DNA of 64,000 bases, from positions 48,850 to 112,849 of the forward strand of contig NZ_MPZN01000005.1 in the NCBI RefSeq assembly GCF_002936985.1, read 5' to 3'. Position 1 is the stretch's first letter, and each line of letters starts with the position of its first letter. Source of the DNA: Microterricola pindariensis (GTDB lineage: Bacteria > Actinomycetota > Actinomycetes > Actinomycetales > Microbacteriaceae). The position numbers were made by a program, and so were the translations under genes. Shown piece after piece: positions 56,619 through 64,000 of this stretch. The notes below the pieces were generated by a model, which searched no databases, had not been told where the DNA came from, and worked only from the letters and a program-made list of their open reading frames with translations.

Positions 56619-57908
56619 CTACATGCCGCGGATCTCACCGTCGTAGCGGGCGAGGGCCTCGGCGTCGTCGGCATGGCGCACCGCGCGTCGGGCGATGTCG
56701 AGGGCGCTGACCGGGTCGGACTCCGCCTCGGCGAGCATCAGCTGGCGCTCGGCCTCGGCCAGCCGGGTGCGCGCGGGGGCGCCCACGACGCCGCGCCGGG
56801 CCCCGATGCAGTCGCGGGCGGCCGCGATGTGGCTGCGGGCGGCCACGAGTGCGCCGCCGAGTGCGATCCGGGCGTGCTCGAGCCTGTCCTGCTGGCCGCG
56901 GGCGGCGGATGTCGCGGCGTCCAGCCGGTCGATCGCGGCGCGCAGCGCGTCCAGGTCGGCCACGGGGTCGGCGCTGACGCCGCCGGAGCGGGCCAGGCGC
57001 GCGTGCTCGGCCAGCGCCATGCCGGCCTGGTCGACGCAGAGGTTCAGCGCGATGGCCGCCGCGGGGTCGACGTGGCCGTCGCGCACCTCGCGGGCCTCGG
57101 CGATGGCCCCCTGCAGCTGCACGGCGAGCCCGGCCGAGGCGGTCTCGGCGGCGGCGATGCGGGCGGCGGCCAGCTCGGCCGCGGCCAGCGCGCCGCCGGA
57201 GCGGGTCACGTCGTCGTGGGCCGAGCGGAGCACGTCGGCGACGGGCTCGACGCCGCCGCCCTGTATGCGCAGCGAGGCCGCCTCGAGCAGGCCGGACGCC
57301 GACACGAGCAGCTCGCTGGCGTCGTCGATGTGCCGCTCCAGCGCGTCGAGCGCCGACGGGGCGAAGCGGGCGGAGAGGCTCTGGCTGACGGCGCGGATCT
57401 CGTCGGCACGCAGCTCGGCCGCGGCGAGCTGCGTCTGCACCGCGAGGAGCTGCTGCGGGGCGTTGCGCTCTGTGCTGCGGCGCTCCCGGAACCGGGCGTC
57501 CTCGCCGGCGAGCGCGGCATCCGCCGAGGTGCACAGCTCGATGATCTGGGTGTTCCAGCGCCGGCGCTCGTCGACGGTGTCCGGCTCGGCGTCATCCAGC
57601 CGCTGCTGCAGCAGGAACGCCTCGCGCAGGCGCCGCCTGGCCGTGTCGATGGCGTTGCGGTAGTCGATGACGGCGGCGTCCCCGAACTGGGCCTGGGCGA
57701 AGCCGAGCTCGTCCTCGCTCTCCTGCACCCGGTTGTCGGTGCGCACGAGCAGCCCGCCGGCGCGGCGCTGCAGTTCGAGCAGGCTCGAGTCGGTGGCGGC
57801 GTCACGGCGCAGGCTCGCCCGGCGCAGCGCGCCGATGCCGAAAACTGCGATGGCCCCGGCAATGGCGAATACCAACAGCGACGGCAGCCACCAGAGCGAG
57901 TCAGACAT
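56619..57908 (-). CDS. Membrane-anchored, Ala-rich coiled-coil hypothetical protein
   Basis: 429 residues. One N-terminal membrane helix (LPSLLVFAIAGAIAVFGIGAL, residues ~8-28) is followed by ~400 residues of almost pure alpha-helix rich in Ala, Arg, Glu and Asp, with heptad-like spacing and no cysteine-rich or catalytic motif. It resembles the C-terminal helical half of actinobacterial TPM-domain proteins but has no TPM domain itself. Likely a membrane-tethered scaffold. A TAGGCT -10 box lies 7 nt before the ATG, so the transcript is probably leaderless. It stands alone between convergent and divergent neighbours. Function not recognised. Confidence 0.8.
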   Translation of the reverse strand: MSDSLWWLPSLLVFAIAGAIAVFGIGALRRASLRRDAATDSSLLELQRRAGGLLVRTDNRVQESEDELGFAQAQFGDAAVIDYRNAIDTARRRLREAFLLQQRLDDAEPDTVDERRRWNTQIIELCTSADAALAGEDARFRERRSTERNAPQQLLAVQTQLAAAELRADEIRAVSQSLSARFAPSALDALERHIDDASELLVSASGLLEAASLRIQGGGVEPVADVLRSAHDDVTRSGGALAAAELAAARIAAAETASAGLAVQLQGAIAEAREVRDGHVDPAAAIALNLCVDQAGMALAEHARLARSGGVSADPVADLDALRAAIDRLDAATSAARGQQDRLEHARIALGGALVAARSHIAAARDCIGARRGVVGAPARTRLAEAERQLMLAEAESDPVSALDIARRAVRHADDAEALARYDGEIRGM

Positions 57909-57915
57909 AGTTGCC

Positions 57916-57921
57916 AGCCTA
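57916..57921 (-). promoter_or_regulatory. -10 box of a probable leaderless promoter
   Basis: TAGGCT on the minus strand ends 7 nt before the ATG of the coiled-coil protein gene, with no Shine-Dalgarno between. Confidence 0.4.
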
Positions 57922-57987
57922 GGGCGCGCGGGTGGACGCTAGCTGTTGGTCGGCTGAGCGCTGCTGGCTAGCCGGGCCGGCATCCCG

Positions 57988-57993
57988 TAGCCT
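57988..57993 (+). promoter_or_regulatory. -10 box of a probable leaderless promoter
   Basis: TAGCCT ends 6 nt before the ATG of the SRPBCC-like gene, again without a Shine-Dalgarno. Confidence 0.42.
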
Positions 57994-57999
57994 CGCCGA

Positions 58000-58506
58000 A
58001 TGATCGTGCAGCTGAAACTCGTGCTCGACTGCGAGCCGGATGCCGCTTGGCATGCCCTGCAGAGCCCGGCCGGCCTGCGCGAGGTCGCCTCGCCGTGGCT
58101 GGATTTCGCCTCGCTCGAGCCGGAGGGGCTGCCCACACAGTGGCCGAACGGCGAGCACCTGATGCGGGCGCTCGCGCTGCGCACCGTCCAGGTCGGCACC
58201 GTCTCGGTCGACATCAGTCGGCCGGGCGGCCTGCCGCGGGAGGTGCGGATGCTGCGCGACACCGGCGGGCTGCGCGGCGGCCTCGGCCGTGGGCTGCACG
58301 AGTGGGACCACCGCATGGCCGTCTCCCCCACGCCGGGCGGGACCCTCTACCGCGACCGGCTGCGCTTCAGGGGGCGGCTGGCCGGCGCGAGCTGGTACCC
58401 GATCTGGCTGTTCTGGCAGTGGCGCGGCCTGCGGCTGCGCCAGCTGGCCCCGACGTGGAGCTTCGACGCCGCGCCGCTCAGATCACCGCCCGCATCTGCG
58501 CCTTGA
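58000..58506 (+). CDS. SRPBCC-like hypothetical protein
   Basis: 168 residues, small and soluble. The pattern of an N-terminal strand (IVQLKLVLDCEPDAAWHAL), a loop with SPWLDFASLEP, and a closing region ending HEWDHRMAVSPTPGGTLYRDRLRF with a helix WYPIWLFWQWRGLRLRQLAP is typical of START/SRPBCC ligand-binding folds, as in polyketide cyclases. No catalytic residues can be named. Its 3' end overlaps the convergent EVE-domain gene by 29 bp. The ligand is unknown. Confidence 0.75.
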   Translation: MIVQLKLVLDCEPDAAWHALQSPAGLREVASPWLDFASLEPEGLPTQWPNGEHLMRALALRTVQVGTVSVDISRPGGLPREVRMLRDTGGLRGGLGRGLHEWDHRMAVSPTPGGTLYRDRLRFRGRLAGASWYPIWLFWQWRGLRLRQLAPTWSFDAAPLRSPPASAP

Positions 58507-58930
58507 TCAGCTCGTAGTCGTGTCGGCTCAGCTCGATCAGGCCCCGCCGCAGCTGGAACCCCCAGTTCGGCGAGGCCGAGGTGAAGTCGAGCACGGGGAT
58601 CAGCGGGCGAATGGATGTCGCCACGGCGAACGGGTCGTAGTCGACGCGCCTCCGCCAGGGCCGGTACGGCTCCCCGAAGGAGTTGGTCATCACGGCGCCG
58701 TCCGGGGCCTGGAAGACGGAGTCGTCGGCCACCCGCCCGATCGCGGTGAACTCGCGGAGCACCGCGCCGTCAGGCCCGCTCACCTTGGGCGAGTAGTAGA
58801 TCAGCCCGTCGGCCTCGCGCAGCCGGGAGACCGCCTGCTTGGAGCCGTGGTTGAGCTGGGCAATGCCGAGCTCGACGCCGCGCAGCACGTGCTCGCGGTG
58901 CACCACGCCGAGCCAGAAACGAATTGCCAT
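58478..58930 (-). CDS. EVE-domain protein (UPF0310 family)
   Basis: 150 residues from the ATG giving MAIRFWLGVVHREHV; a CACAAT box lies 6 nt upstream. The EVE/PUA-like hallmarks are FWLGVVHREHVLRGVELGIAQLNHG at the start, LREADGLIYYSPK, and the late Trp region WGFQLRRGLIELS. EVE domains bind modified bases in DNA or RNA and are found in restriction systems that target modified phage DNA, but also as lone housekeeping proteins. No nuclease or methylase genes are nearby, so a stand-alone role is likelier. The gene ends inside the convergent SRPBCC-like gene. Confidence 0.88.
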   Translation of the reverse strand: MAIRFWLGVVHREHVLRGVELGIAQLNHGSKQAVSRLREADGLIYYSPKVSGPDGAVLREFTAIGRVADDSVFQAPDGAVMTNSFGEPYRPWRRRVDYDPFAVATSIRPLIPVLDFTSASPNWGFQLRRGLIELSRHDYELIKAQMRAVI

Positions 58931-59143
58931 GGCTTGATTGTGGCGCATCCGTGAGACATCCCGCGGCACGCGAGGGCGGAAGCCGGGCGGGAGAGGGTGG
59001 GGCCCGGGCAGCTAACCCGAATAGCGCACCGGGCCCCCAACGTGCATCTCGCGACGAACGTGTGGCGCAATAATCGCACACCTTGACGCAGCTTCTGCGA
59101 CGATTCGCGGGCGATTCTGCCCGAATGTCGAAACTTCCTCGGC

Positions 59144-61441
59144 TCAGGCAAAGCCTGTGAGGGGCTCCTCCCCGCTCGGGTAGACCATCGCCAGCCGTTG
59201 GGTGGGCCTGGTCGCCGCAACATAGAGCGCCGCAGCCCCACGCGGGGACTCCGCGACGATCCCCCGCGGGTCGCCGATCACGACGGCGTCGAACTCCAGG
59301 CCCTTCGCGTCGCGGGCGGTGAGCACGGCGACCGGCCGGTCGAGCCCGGCGGCTCCCCGCCCGGTGACGGGGCGGGTGCCGGCGGCATCCAGCGCGGCGT
59401 GCAGGGTGTCGGCGATCTCGTCGATCGCCGCGGCCGGCACGATCACGGCGAGGTTGCCGCCCGCGGCATCCGCCCGCACCCGGCGCACGGCGTCGACGAC
59501 GGCCGGGGCGAGCCCGCCGCCGGCCACCACGGTGTCGATCGGCCAGTCGCCCTCGCGCACCGCGCGGGCCGGCGTGATCGGCAGCCCGGCGTCGGCGGCG
59601 AACTCCTCGGCGGCCCGGGCGATCTGGGCCGGCGTGCGGTAGTTGACGCTCAGCTGCTCGAGCCGCCAGCGGTCGCCGAAGCCGGCGTGCAGGGCGTCGG
59701 CCCAGCTGCGCGCGCCGGCCGCCGAGCTGACCTGGGCGATGTCGCCGACGATCGTGAAGCTGCGCATCGGCGACTTGCGCACCAGCATCCGCCACTGCAT
59801 CGGCGAGAGCTCCTGCGCCTCGTCGACGACGACGTGGCCGTAGGTCCAGGTGCGGTCGGATGCCGCGCGCTCGGCCACGCTCATGCGCTCGCCACGCTCG
59901 GCGAAGCCGTCGGCCAGCTGCTCGGCGCTGACCATGCCCTCGACGCCCATGTTGGCGATCGCGGCGCGGGCGTTCTCGATGTCGGCCTCGCGCTGGCGCT
60001 CGCGTTCCCTGTCGGCGGCGCTGCGGCGGGCGGGCATGTCGCCGAGCAGCTCGGCCGCCTCGTCGAGCAGGGCCACGTCGCTGACCGTCATCGGGGCGGA
60101 GCGGGGGCGGTGCAGCAGGGCGCGGCGCTCCGGCGACCAGCGCGGCGTCAGCTCGGCCAGCCACTCCGGGCGGGAGTACAGGTCGCCGAGGAGCTTCTCC
60201 GGGGTCAGCGGCAGCCAGGCGGTGTTCAGCAGCACGCGCACGGCGTGGCTCTCGCGCAGGTCCTCGCGGAGGGCGGCGACGTCGGAGTCGTCGATCGCCG
60301 CGCCGTTCTTCGCCAGCTGCTCGGCGAGCTGGGTGGCCAGCTCGGCGATGGCGTGCTTGACGAAGGTGACGCGGGCGACGTTGTGCGGCTTGCCGGTGCG
60401 CTGGGCGCGCTGGATGGCGCCCGCGATCAGCTCCGGCGCGACGGTGATCGTGTCGCCGTTCACCTCGACCTGCTCCGGGCCGGCTGGGACGCGCTGCCGC
60501 CCGCGCACGGCCCGGGAGAGCAGGCCGGACATCTCGAGCCGGCCCTTGAGCGCGGCCGTTGCCGGGGCGTCGTCGGCGTCGGCCTCGACGCCAGGGAACA
60601 GGGAGCCCAGGGTGCGCATGACGACGCCGGTCTCGCCGAGGGAGGGCAGCACCGCCTCGATGTAGTGCACGAAGGCGGCGCTCGGGCCGACGACGAGCAC
60701 ACCGGCCGACTTCAGCCGCTCGCGGTTGGCGTAGATCAGGAAGGCGGCGCGGTGCAGCGCGACGGCAGTCTTGCCGGTGCCCGGCCCGCCTTGCACGACG
60801 AGGGCGCCGCGCATCTCGGAACGGATGATGCGGTCTTGCTCGCCCTGGATGGTGGCGACGATGTCGTGCATGTGACCGGTGCGCTCGGCGGTCAGCGCGG
60901 CCAGCAGGGCGCCCTCGCCCTGCAGGGTCCCGGATGCCGCGGCGACGCCGGGGGTGCCGCCCGCGGCATCCGCGCGCAGCTCCTCGAGCAGGGCGGCGTC
61001 GAGCACCTCGTCGTCGACGCGGGTGAGCTCGCGCTCGCGCATGGTGAGGTGGCGCCGGGCGCGCACGCCGAGCGGGTGCGCCGCGGTCGCCTGGTAGAAG
61101 GCGCCGGCCTGCGGGGCCCGCCAGTCCAACAGCATCGTGGACTGGTCGGTGTCACGGAGGCCGATGCGGCCGATGTAGTGGAGGGCGTCGGCGCCGGGGG
61201 CGTCGCCGGCCACCTGCAGGCGGCCGAAGGCGATGCGGGCGTCGACCTCGTTCAGCTGGGCGAGGTTGTCCTCGTGCAGCCGGGCGAAGGAGTCGCGCTC
61301 GCTGCGCGCCTGGTGATTGCTGCCGACGTTGCCGCGCTGCACGGCGACGAGGCGCTCCTCGACTTCGGCACGCAACTGGTCAAGACGACGGTAAAACGAC
61401 GCGACGACGGCGCGCTCCCGTTCGAGTTCCGATGACGGCAC
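59144..61441 (-). CDS. helD: HelD-type superfamily 1 ATPase (RNA polymerase recycling factor)
   Basis: 765 residues from GTG. An N-terminal coiled-coil arm (residues ~1-60, ERAVVASFYRRLDQLRAEVEER) is characteristic of HelD and not of UvrD. Helicase motifs: VQGGPGTGKTAVALHRAAF (Walker A), VVDEAQELSPMQW (Walker B), IVGDIAQVSSAAGARSW (motif III), SVNYRTPAQIA (motif IV) and AATRPTQRLAMVYP (motif VI). HelD enters RNA polymerase and removes stalled nucleic acid, and actinobacterial versions can dislodge rifamycins. It is monocistronic. A perfect 8-bp-arm palindrome overlaps its promoter region, indicating regulated expression. Confidence 0.9.
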   Translation of the reverse strand: MPSSELERERAVVASFYRRLDQLRAEVEERLVAVQRGNVGSNHQARSERDSFARLHEDNLAQLNEVDARIAFGRLQVAGDAPGADALHYIGRIGLRDTDQSTMLLDWRAPQAGAFYQATAAHPLGVRARRHLTMRERELTRVDDEVLDAALLEELRADAAGGTPGVAAASGTLQGEGALLAALTAERTGHMHDIVATIQGEQDRIIRSEMRGALVVQGGPGTGKTAVALHRAAFLIYANRERLKSAGVLVVGPSAAFVHYIEAVLPSLGETGVVMRTLGSLFPGVEADADDAPATAALKGRLEMSGLLSRAVRGRQRVPAGPEQVEVNGDTITVAPELIAGAIQRAQRTGKPHNVARVTFVKHAIAELATQLAEQLAKNGAAIDDSDVAALREDLRESHAVRVLLNTAWLPLTPEKLLGDLYSRPEWLAELTPRWSPERRALLHRPRSAPMTVSDVALLDEAAELLGDMPARRSAADRERERQREADIENARAAIANMGVEGMVSAEQLADGFAERGERMSVAERAASDRTWTYGHVVVDEAQELSPMQWRMLVRKSPMRSFTIVGDIAQVSSAAGARSWADALHAGFGDRWRLEQLSVNYRTPAQIARAAEEFAADAGLPITPARAVREGDWPIDTVVAGGGLAPAVVDAVRRVRADAAGGNLAVIVPAAAIDEIADTLHAALDAAGTRPVTGRGAAGLDRPVAVLTARDAKGLEFDAVVIGDPRGIVAESPRGAAALYVAATRPTQRLAMVYPSGEEPLTGFA

Positions 61442-61466
61442 ACGACCCCACTTTCTCCGGCCCGAA

Positions 61467-61472
61467 AGTCTA
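61467..61472 (-). promoter_or_regulatory. -10 box of helD
   Basis: TAGACT on the minus strand, about 26 nt upstream of the helD GTG. The -35 position at 17-bp spacing falls in the right half of the palindrome at 61476-61494. Confidence 0.5.
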
Positions 61473-61475
61473 CGC

Positions 61476-61494
61476 CTTCTCGGGGGCCGAGAAG
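61476..61494. promoter_or_regulatory. Palindromic operator-like site upstream of helD
   Basis: CTTCTCGG-GGG-CCGAGAAG, a perfect inverted repeat with 8-bp arms. It covers the -35 to -10 interval of the presumed helD promoter, so a bound protein would control helD. It does not match the rifamycin-associated element that I remember from other actinobacteria. Confidence 0.5.
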
Positions 61495-61594
61495 CTGAGT
61501 GGAGTGTGGCCGCTGGCGGGTGCGGGGCGTTCCGGGCGCGCCGCCGGCCGGCGATACCGTCGGAGCGTGGCGGGCCGGGCCTGAGCCGGCGGGT

Positions 61595-62161
61595 TTAGTC
61601 GACGACGAGCGTGGTCTGCACCGGGGTCGGGTTGGCGAAGAGGTCGAGCACCGGGCAGTGCGCATCGACGGCGGCGTGCAGCTCGCGGTAGCGCGCCTCG
61701 GATTCCGGCCCGCTCACGTTCACGGTGACGCGCACCGCGGTGAAGCCGGGGCGCACCGTGTCGTCCAGGCCGAAGAAGCCCCGCACGTCGAGGTCGCCCT
61801 CTGCGCTGGCCTCGATCGTGTCGAGCACGACGCCGAGGTTCAGCGCCCACACCCGGTAGCTGACCACCTGACAGGCGATGATCGCCGCCAGCGCCACCTC
61901 GACCGGGTTGGCCGCCGCGTTGTCGCCGCCGAGCCCGGCCGGCTCGTCGATCTGGAAGGTGTGCTTGCCGGTGCGGATCGTGGTGCCCACCGAGCCGACG
62001 CCCTCCCCGCTCGCGGTGAAGCGCAGTTGTGCCTTCGCCGGCTGCTCGGCGATCGTCGCCACCCAGTTCGTGGCCACGGCGGTGAGGCGCTCCTGGCGGG
62101 CCTCCGCCGTGATCGTCGGGACGGCGGGGGTGGTGGACAGGGCTGCTGCGTCGGCGCTCAT
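61595..62161 (-). CDS. OsmC-family protein
   Basis: 188 residues from an ATG with AAGGAGA upstream. OsmC fold with both redox cysteines at the usual places: IIACQVVSYR and DAHCPVLDLF, and the GGDNAAANPVEVALAAI stretch. Members reduce organic hydroperoxides using the Cys pair, or act as related thiol-dependent enzymes. Soluble. It is located between helD and the DEAD-box helicase and has its own upstream region with two CGGCGTCAT direct repeats at 62284-62302 (significance unknown). Confidence 0.88.
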   Translation of the reverse strand: MSADAAALSTTPAVPTITAEARQERLTAVATNWVATIAEQPAKAQLRFTASGEGVGSVGTTIRTGKHTFQIDEPAGLGGDNAAANPVEVALAAIIACQVVSYRVWALNLGVVLDTIEASAEGDLDVRGFFGLDDTVRPGFTAVRVTVNVSGPESEARYRELHAAVDAHCPVLDLFANPTPVQTTLVVD

Positions 62162-62356
62162 GGCGTCTCCTTCGAATTCAACGGGGCGGGATACGACGCG
62201 GCCTGCCCTCTGCAGTGCCGCTGCTGCGACGCTAGGGCCGGGCCGACGGATGCGACAGGGGGCCGCGTCACGCTGCGGCATACGGCGTCATCCGGCGTCA
62301 TTCGGCCCGCCGGAGGCCCCGCGGGTCGGCCCCCAATCGGGCCTTCTGCCCGCTTG

Positions 62357-62365
62357 TGCTAGAAT
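62357..62365 (+). promoter_or_regulatory. Extended -10 promoter of the DEAD-box helicase
   Basis: TGCTAGAAT, an extended -10 (TG-N-TAGAAT) with no -35 consensus needed. Transcription would begin near 62371, giving a leader of about 278 nt. Confidence 0.55.
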
Positions 62366-62648
62366 TGTGGAACTTGTGAGTGCGTTGACGCCCTCCTTGC
62401 GTCGTAGAACGCTTTCTTTCGATGTGCCGAGCTGTGCTGAGTGACAGCAGTGCTCGCGCATCATCATTTGACTCTTCATACGGCGAACGGATGTGCCCAC
62501 CGGCACCTTCGCCATTTATCCCCGATCGTCGGTCGCGTGGATTGCCCTGCACAGTGCACATGCGCAGCCGGGCAGCCCAGGAATCCGACCGAGATACCGG
62601 TGCGCCCGCGCGCCGCTCGCAGCGGGGTCTGCCCCGAAAGGCATCACT
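62366..62648 (+). other. Long 5' leader of the DEAD-box helicase gene
   Basis: No convincing gene lies here; small open frames lack start signals. Several short inverted repeats are present. Long leaders are typical of cold-shock RNA helicase and csp messages, where they act as temperature-dependent control regions. This role is inferred from the gene type and the length only. Confidence 0.5.
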
Positions 62649-64000
62649 TTGTCTGAAACTACCTTCGCTTCACTCGGCCTCCCGGCCCCGCTCGTCGCCG
62701 TTCTCGCGGCCGACGGCAAGACCGAGCCGTTCCCGATCCAGGCCGACACCCTGCCGGACACCCTCGCCGGGCGCGACGTGCTCGGCCGCGGAAAGACCGG
62801 CTCCGGCAAGACCATCGCGTTCGCGCTGCCCATGGTCGCCCGCCTCGGCGGCGTGCTCTCCGGCGGCAAGCGCCGCCCGGGTCGCCCGCTCGGCCTGATC
62901 CTCGCCCCGACCCGCGAGCTGGCCACACAGATCACCGCGACGCTGGCACCGCTGGCCGACGCCTACAACCTGAAGACCACCACCATCTTCGGCGGCATCT
63001 CGCAGGCCCGCCAGGTGGCGGCGCTCCGCGACGGCGTCGACATCGTCGTGGCCTGCCCCGGCCGCCTCGAGGACCTGATGAAGCAGGGCTTCGTCACGCT
63101 GGACGCCGTCGAGATCACCGTGCTCGACGAGGCCGACCACATGGCCGACCTCGGCTTCCTGCCGGTCGTCACCCGCATCCTGAACAAGACCCCGAACAAC
63201 GGCCAGCGCCTGCTGTTCTCCGCCACGCTCGACAACGGCGTGGACAAGCTGGTCAAGCAGTTCCTGCACAACGAGGTTCTGCACTCGGTCGACGAGGCCA
63301 ACTCCCCCGTCGCCGCGATGACCCACCACGTCTTCGAGGTCTCCGACGTCGACGCCAAGAACGAGCTCATCAAGACGCTCGCCTCCGGCACCGGCCGCCG
63401 CATCCTCTTCATGCGCACCAAGCACCACGCCAAGAAGCTGGCCAAGAAGCTCACCGAGCAGGGCATCCCCTCCGTCGACCTGCACGGCAACCTCTCCCAG
63501 CCGCAGCGCGACCGCAACCTGGCCGCATTCTCGGACGGCACCGCCCGCGTGCTCGTGGCCACGGATGTCGCGGCCCGCGGCGTGCACGTGGACAACGTGG
63601 AGCTCGTCGTGCACGTGGACCCGCCCATGGAGCACAAGGCGTACCTGCACCGCTCGGGCCGCACGGCCCGTGCCGGCAGCGAGGGCGATGTCGTCACCGT
63701 CATCATCCCCGGCCAGAAGCGCGACCTGCAGCAGCTCATGCGCAAGGCCGACATCAAGGTCGACGTGCAGAGCGTCACCCCGAATTCCCCGGCCGTGACC
63801 GCACTGGTCGGCGAGGTCGCCGCGTACGTCAAGCCGCTCCCGGTTGACGCCTCGCGCGGCCAGCAGCAGGGTGGCGGCGGTCGCTCGCAGGGCGCCAACG
63901 CCCAGCGCAAGCGCGCACTGCGCGACGGCGGCGACGTCGCCGGGCGCGGCGGTTCGGGCTCTGGCGAGGGTCGCGCACGTCGCGACCGCTCCGGCCGCCC
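62649..64000 (+). CDS. DEAD-box RNA helicase, 3' end outside the window
   Basis: Starts at TTG (MSETTFASLGLP) with AAAGG 8 nt upstream and runs off the window end after 450 codons. Motifs: Q-motif region PFPIQADTLPD, GRGKTGSGKT, PTRELA, DEADHMADLGF, SAT, and HRSGRTARAGSEGD. The C-terminal part becomes rich in Gly, Arg and Gln (from ~400), as in RNA-binding tails of CsdA/RhlE-type helicases. It unwinds RNA duplexes, often for ribosome assembly or cold adaptation. The TTG start is the one that follows a Shine-Dalgarno and begins the conserved domain. Confidence 0.93.
   Translation, partial: MSETTFASLGLPAPLVAVLAADGKTEPFPIQADTLPDTLAGRDVLGRGKTGSGKTIAFALPMVARLGGVLSGGKRRPGRPLGLILAPTRELATQITATLAPLADAYNLKTTTIFGGISQARQVAALRDGVDIVVACPGRLEDLMKQGFVTLDAVEITVLDEADHMADLGFLPVVTRILNKTPNNGQRLLFSATLDNGVDKLVKQFLHNEVLHSVDEANSPVAAMTHHVFEVSDVDAKNELIKTLASGTGRRILFMRTKHHAKKLAKKLTEQGIPSVDLHGNLSQPQRDRNLAAFSDGTARVLVATDVAARGVHVDNVELVVHVDPPMEHKAYLHRSGRTARAGSEGDVVTVIIPGQKRDLQQLMRKADIKVDVQSVTPNSPAVTALVGEVAAYVKPLPVDASRGQQQGGGGRSQGANAQRKRALRDGGDVAGRGGSGSGEGRARRDRSGR

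Noticed and set aside
58478..58930. EVE protein as part of a modification-dependent restriction system
   Set aside because: No nuclease, McrB-like GTPase or methyltransferase gene is nearby; it stands alone.

Overview
This 64 kb window is chromosomal DNA from a high-GC actinobacterium, most likely a member of the Microbacteriaceae. That placement rests on base composition, frequent GTG and TTG starts, the rpoB-rpoC sequences, and -10 motifs placed so that several transcripts would be leaderless. It is an inference from sequence memory, not from a search. I see no rRNA, tRNA, insertion sequence, prophage or CRISPR array. Nearly all genes form tightly coupled operons with ATGA, GTGA or TAATG junctions.

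Layout. (1) 0-5 kb, minus strand: type IV pilus motor genes pilB-pilT-pilC; the PilT-like ATPase has a disordered N-terminal extension of about 285 residues. (2) 5.2-20.7 kb, minus strand: one long operon running Ser/Thr kinase, giant Ig-like/Fn3 membrane protein (2026 aa), MoxR ATPase, DUF58 protein, transglutaminase-like membrane protein that lacks its catalytic Cys and His, FHA protein, PP2C phosphatase, and a tail-anchored protein with four DE(S/D)TR repeats. This looks like a phosphothreonine-controlled envelope assembly. (3) 20.9-28.4 kb: rpoB-rpoC with a good promoter and a terminator. (4) 28.8-33.0 kb, plus strand: a spermidine-synthase-like protein, a PQQ-type sugar dehydrogenase lipoprotein, a TPR-like protein, a SprT-like metalloprotein and a CGNR zinc-finger regulator.

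(5) 33.0-49.4 kb is the most notable part: a vitamin B6 catabolic island. I recognise close relatives of the Mesorhizobium loti pathway I enzymes: pyridoxamine-pyruvate aminotransferase, pyridoxal 4-dehydrogenase, 4-pyridoxolactonase, a GMC flavoenzyme (4-pyridoxate dehydrogenase or pyridoxine 4-oxidase), FHMPC dehydrogenase, HMPDC decarboxylase, the ring-opening MHPC oxygenase and (acetamidomethylene)succinate hydrolase. Together they would turn B6 vitamers into acetate, succinate semialdehyde, ammonia and CO2. In the same operons lie an IclR regulator, a complete BMP-type ABC importer (a candidate B6 uptake system), and three genes of unknown role (DUF1185, PEBP/YbhB, amidohydrolase). Two divergent promoters carry operators of the same form, TTCTCA(T/C)A-N22-TATGAGAA, placed identically relative to their -10 boxes. 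They are probably the IclR sites that tie uptake to breakdown.

(6) 49.8-56.3 kb: a ComB-like protein, a cache-domain protein and a GntR/FCD regulator on the minus strand, then a polyamine-type ABC transporter (potA-potD-potB-potC order) on the plus strand, ended by large hairpins and tandem repeats. (7) 56.6-64 kb: two uncharacterised proteins, an EVE-domain protein, the RNA polymerase recycling helicase HelD, an OsmC protein, and a DEAD-box RNA helicase with a leader of about 280 nt that runs off the window end.
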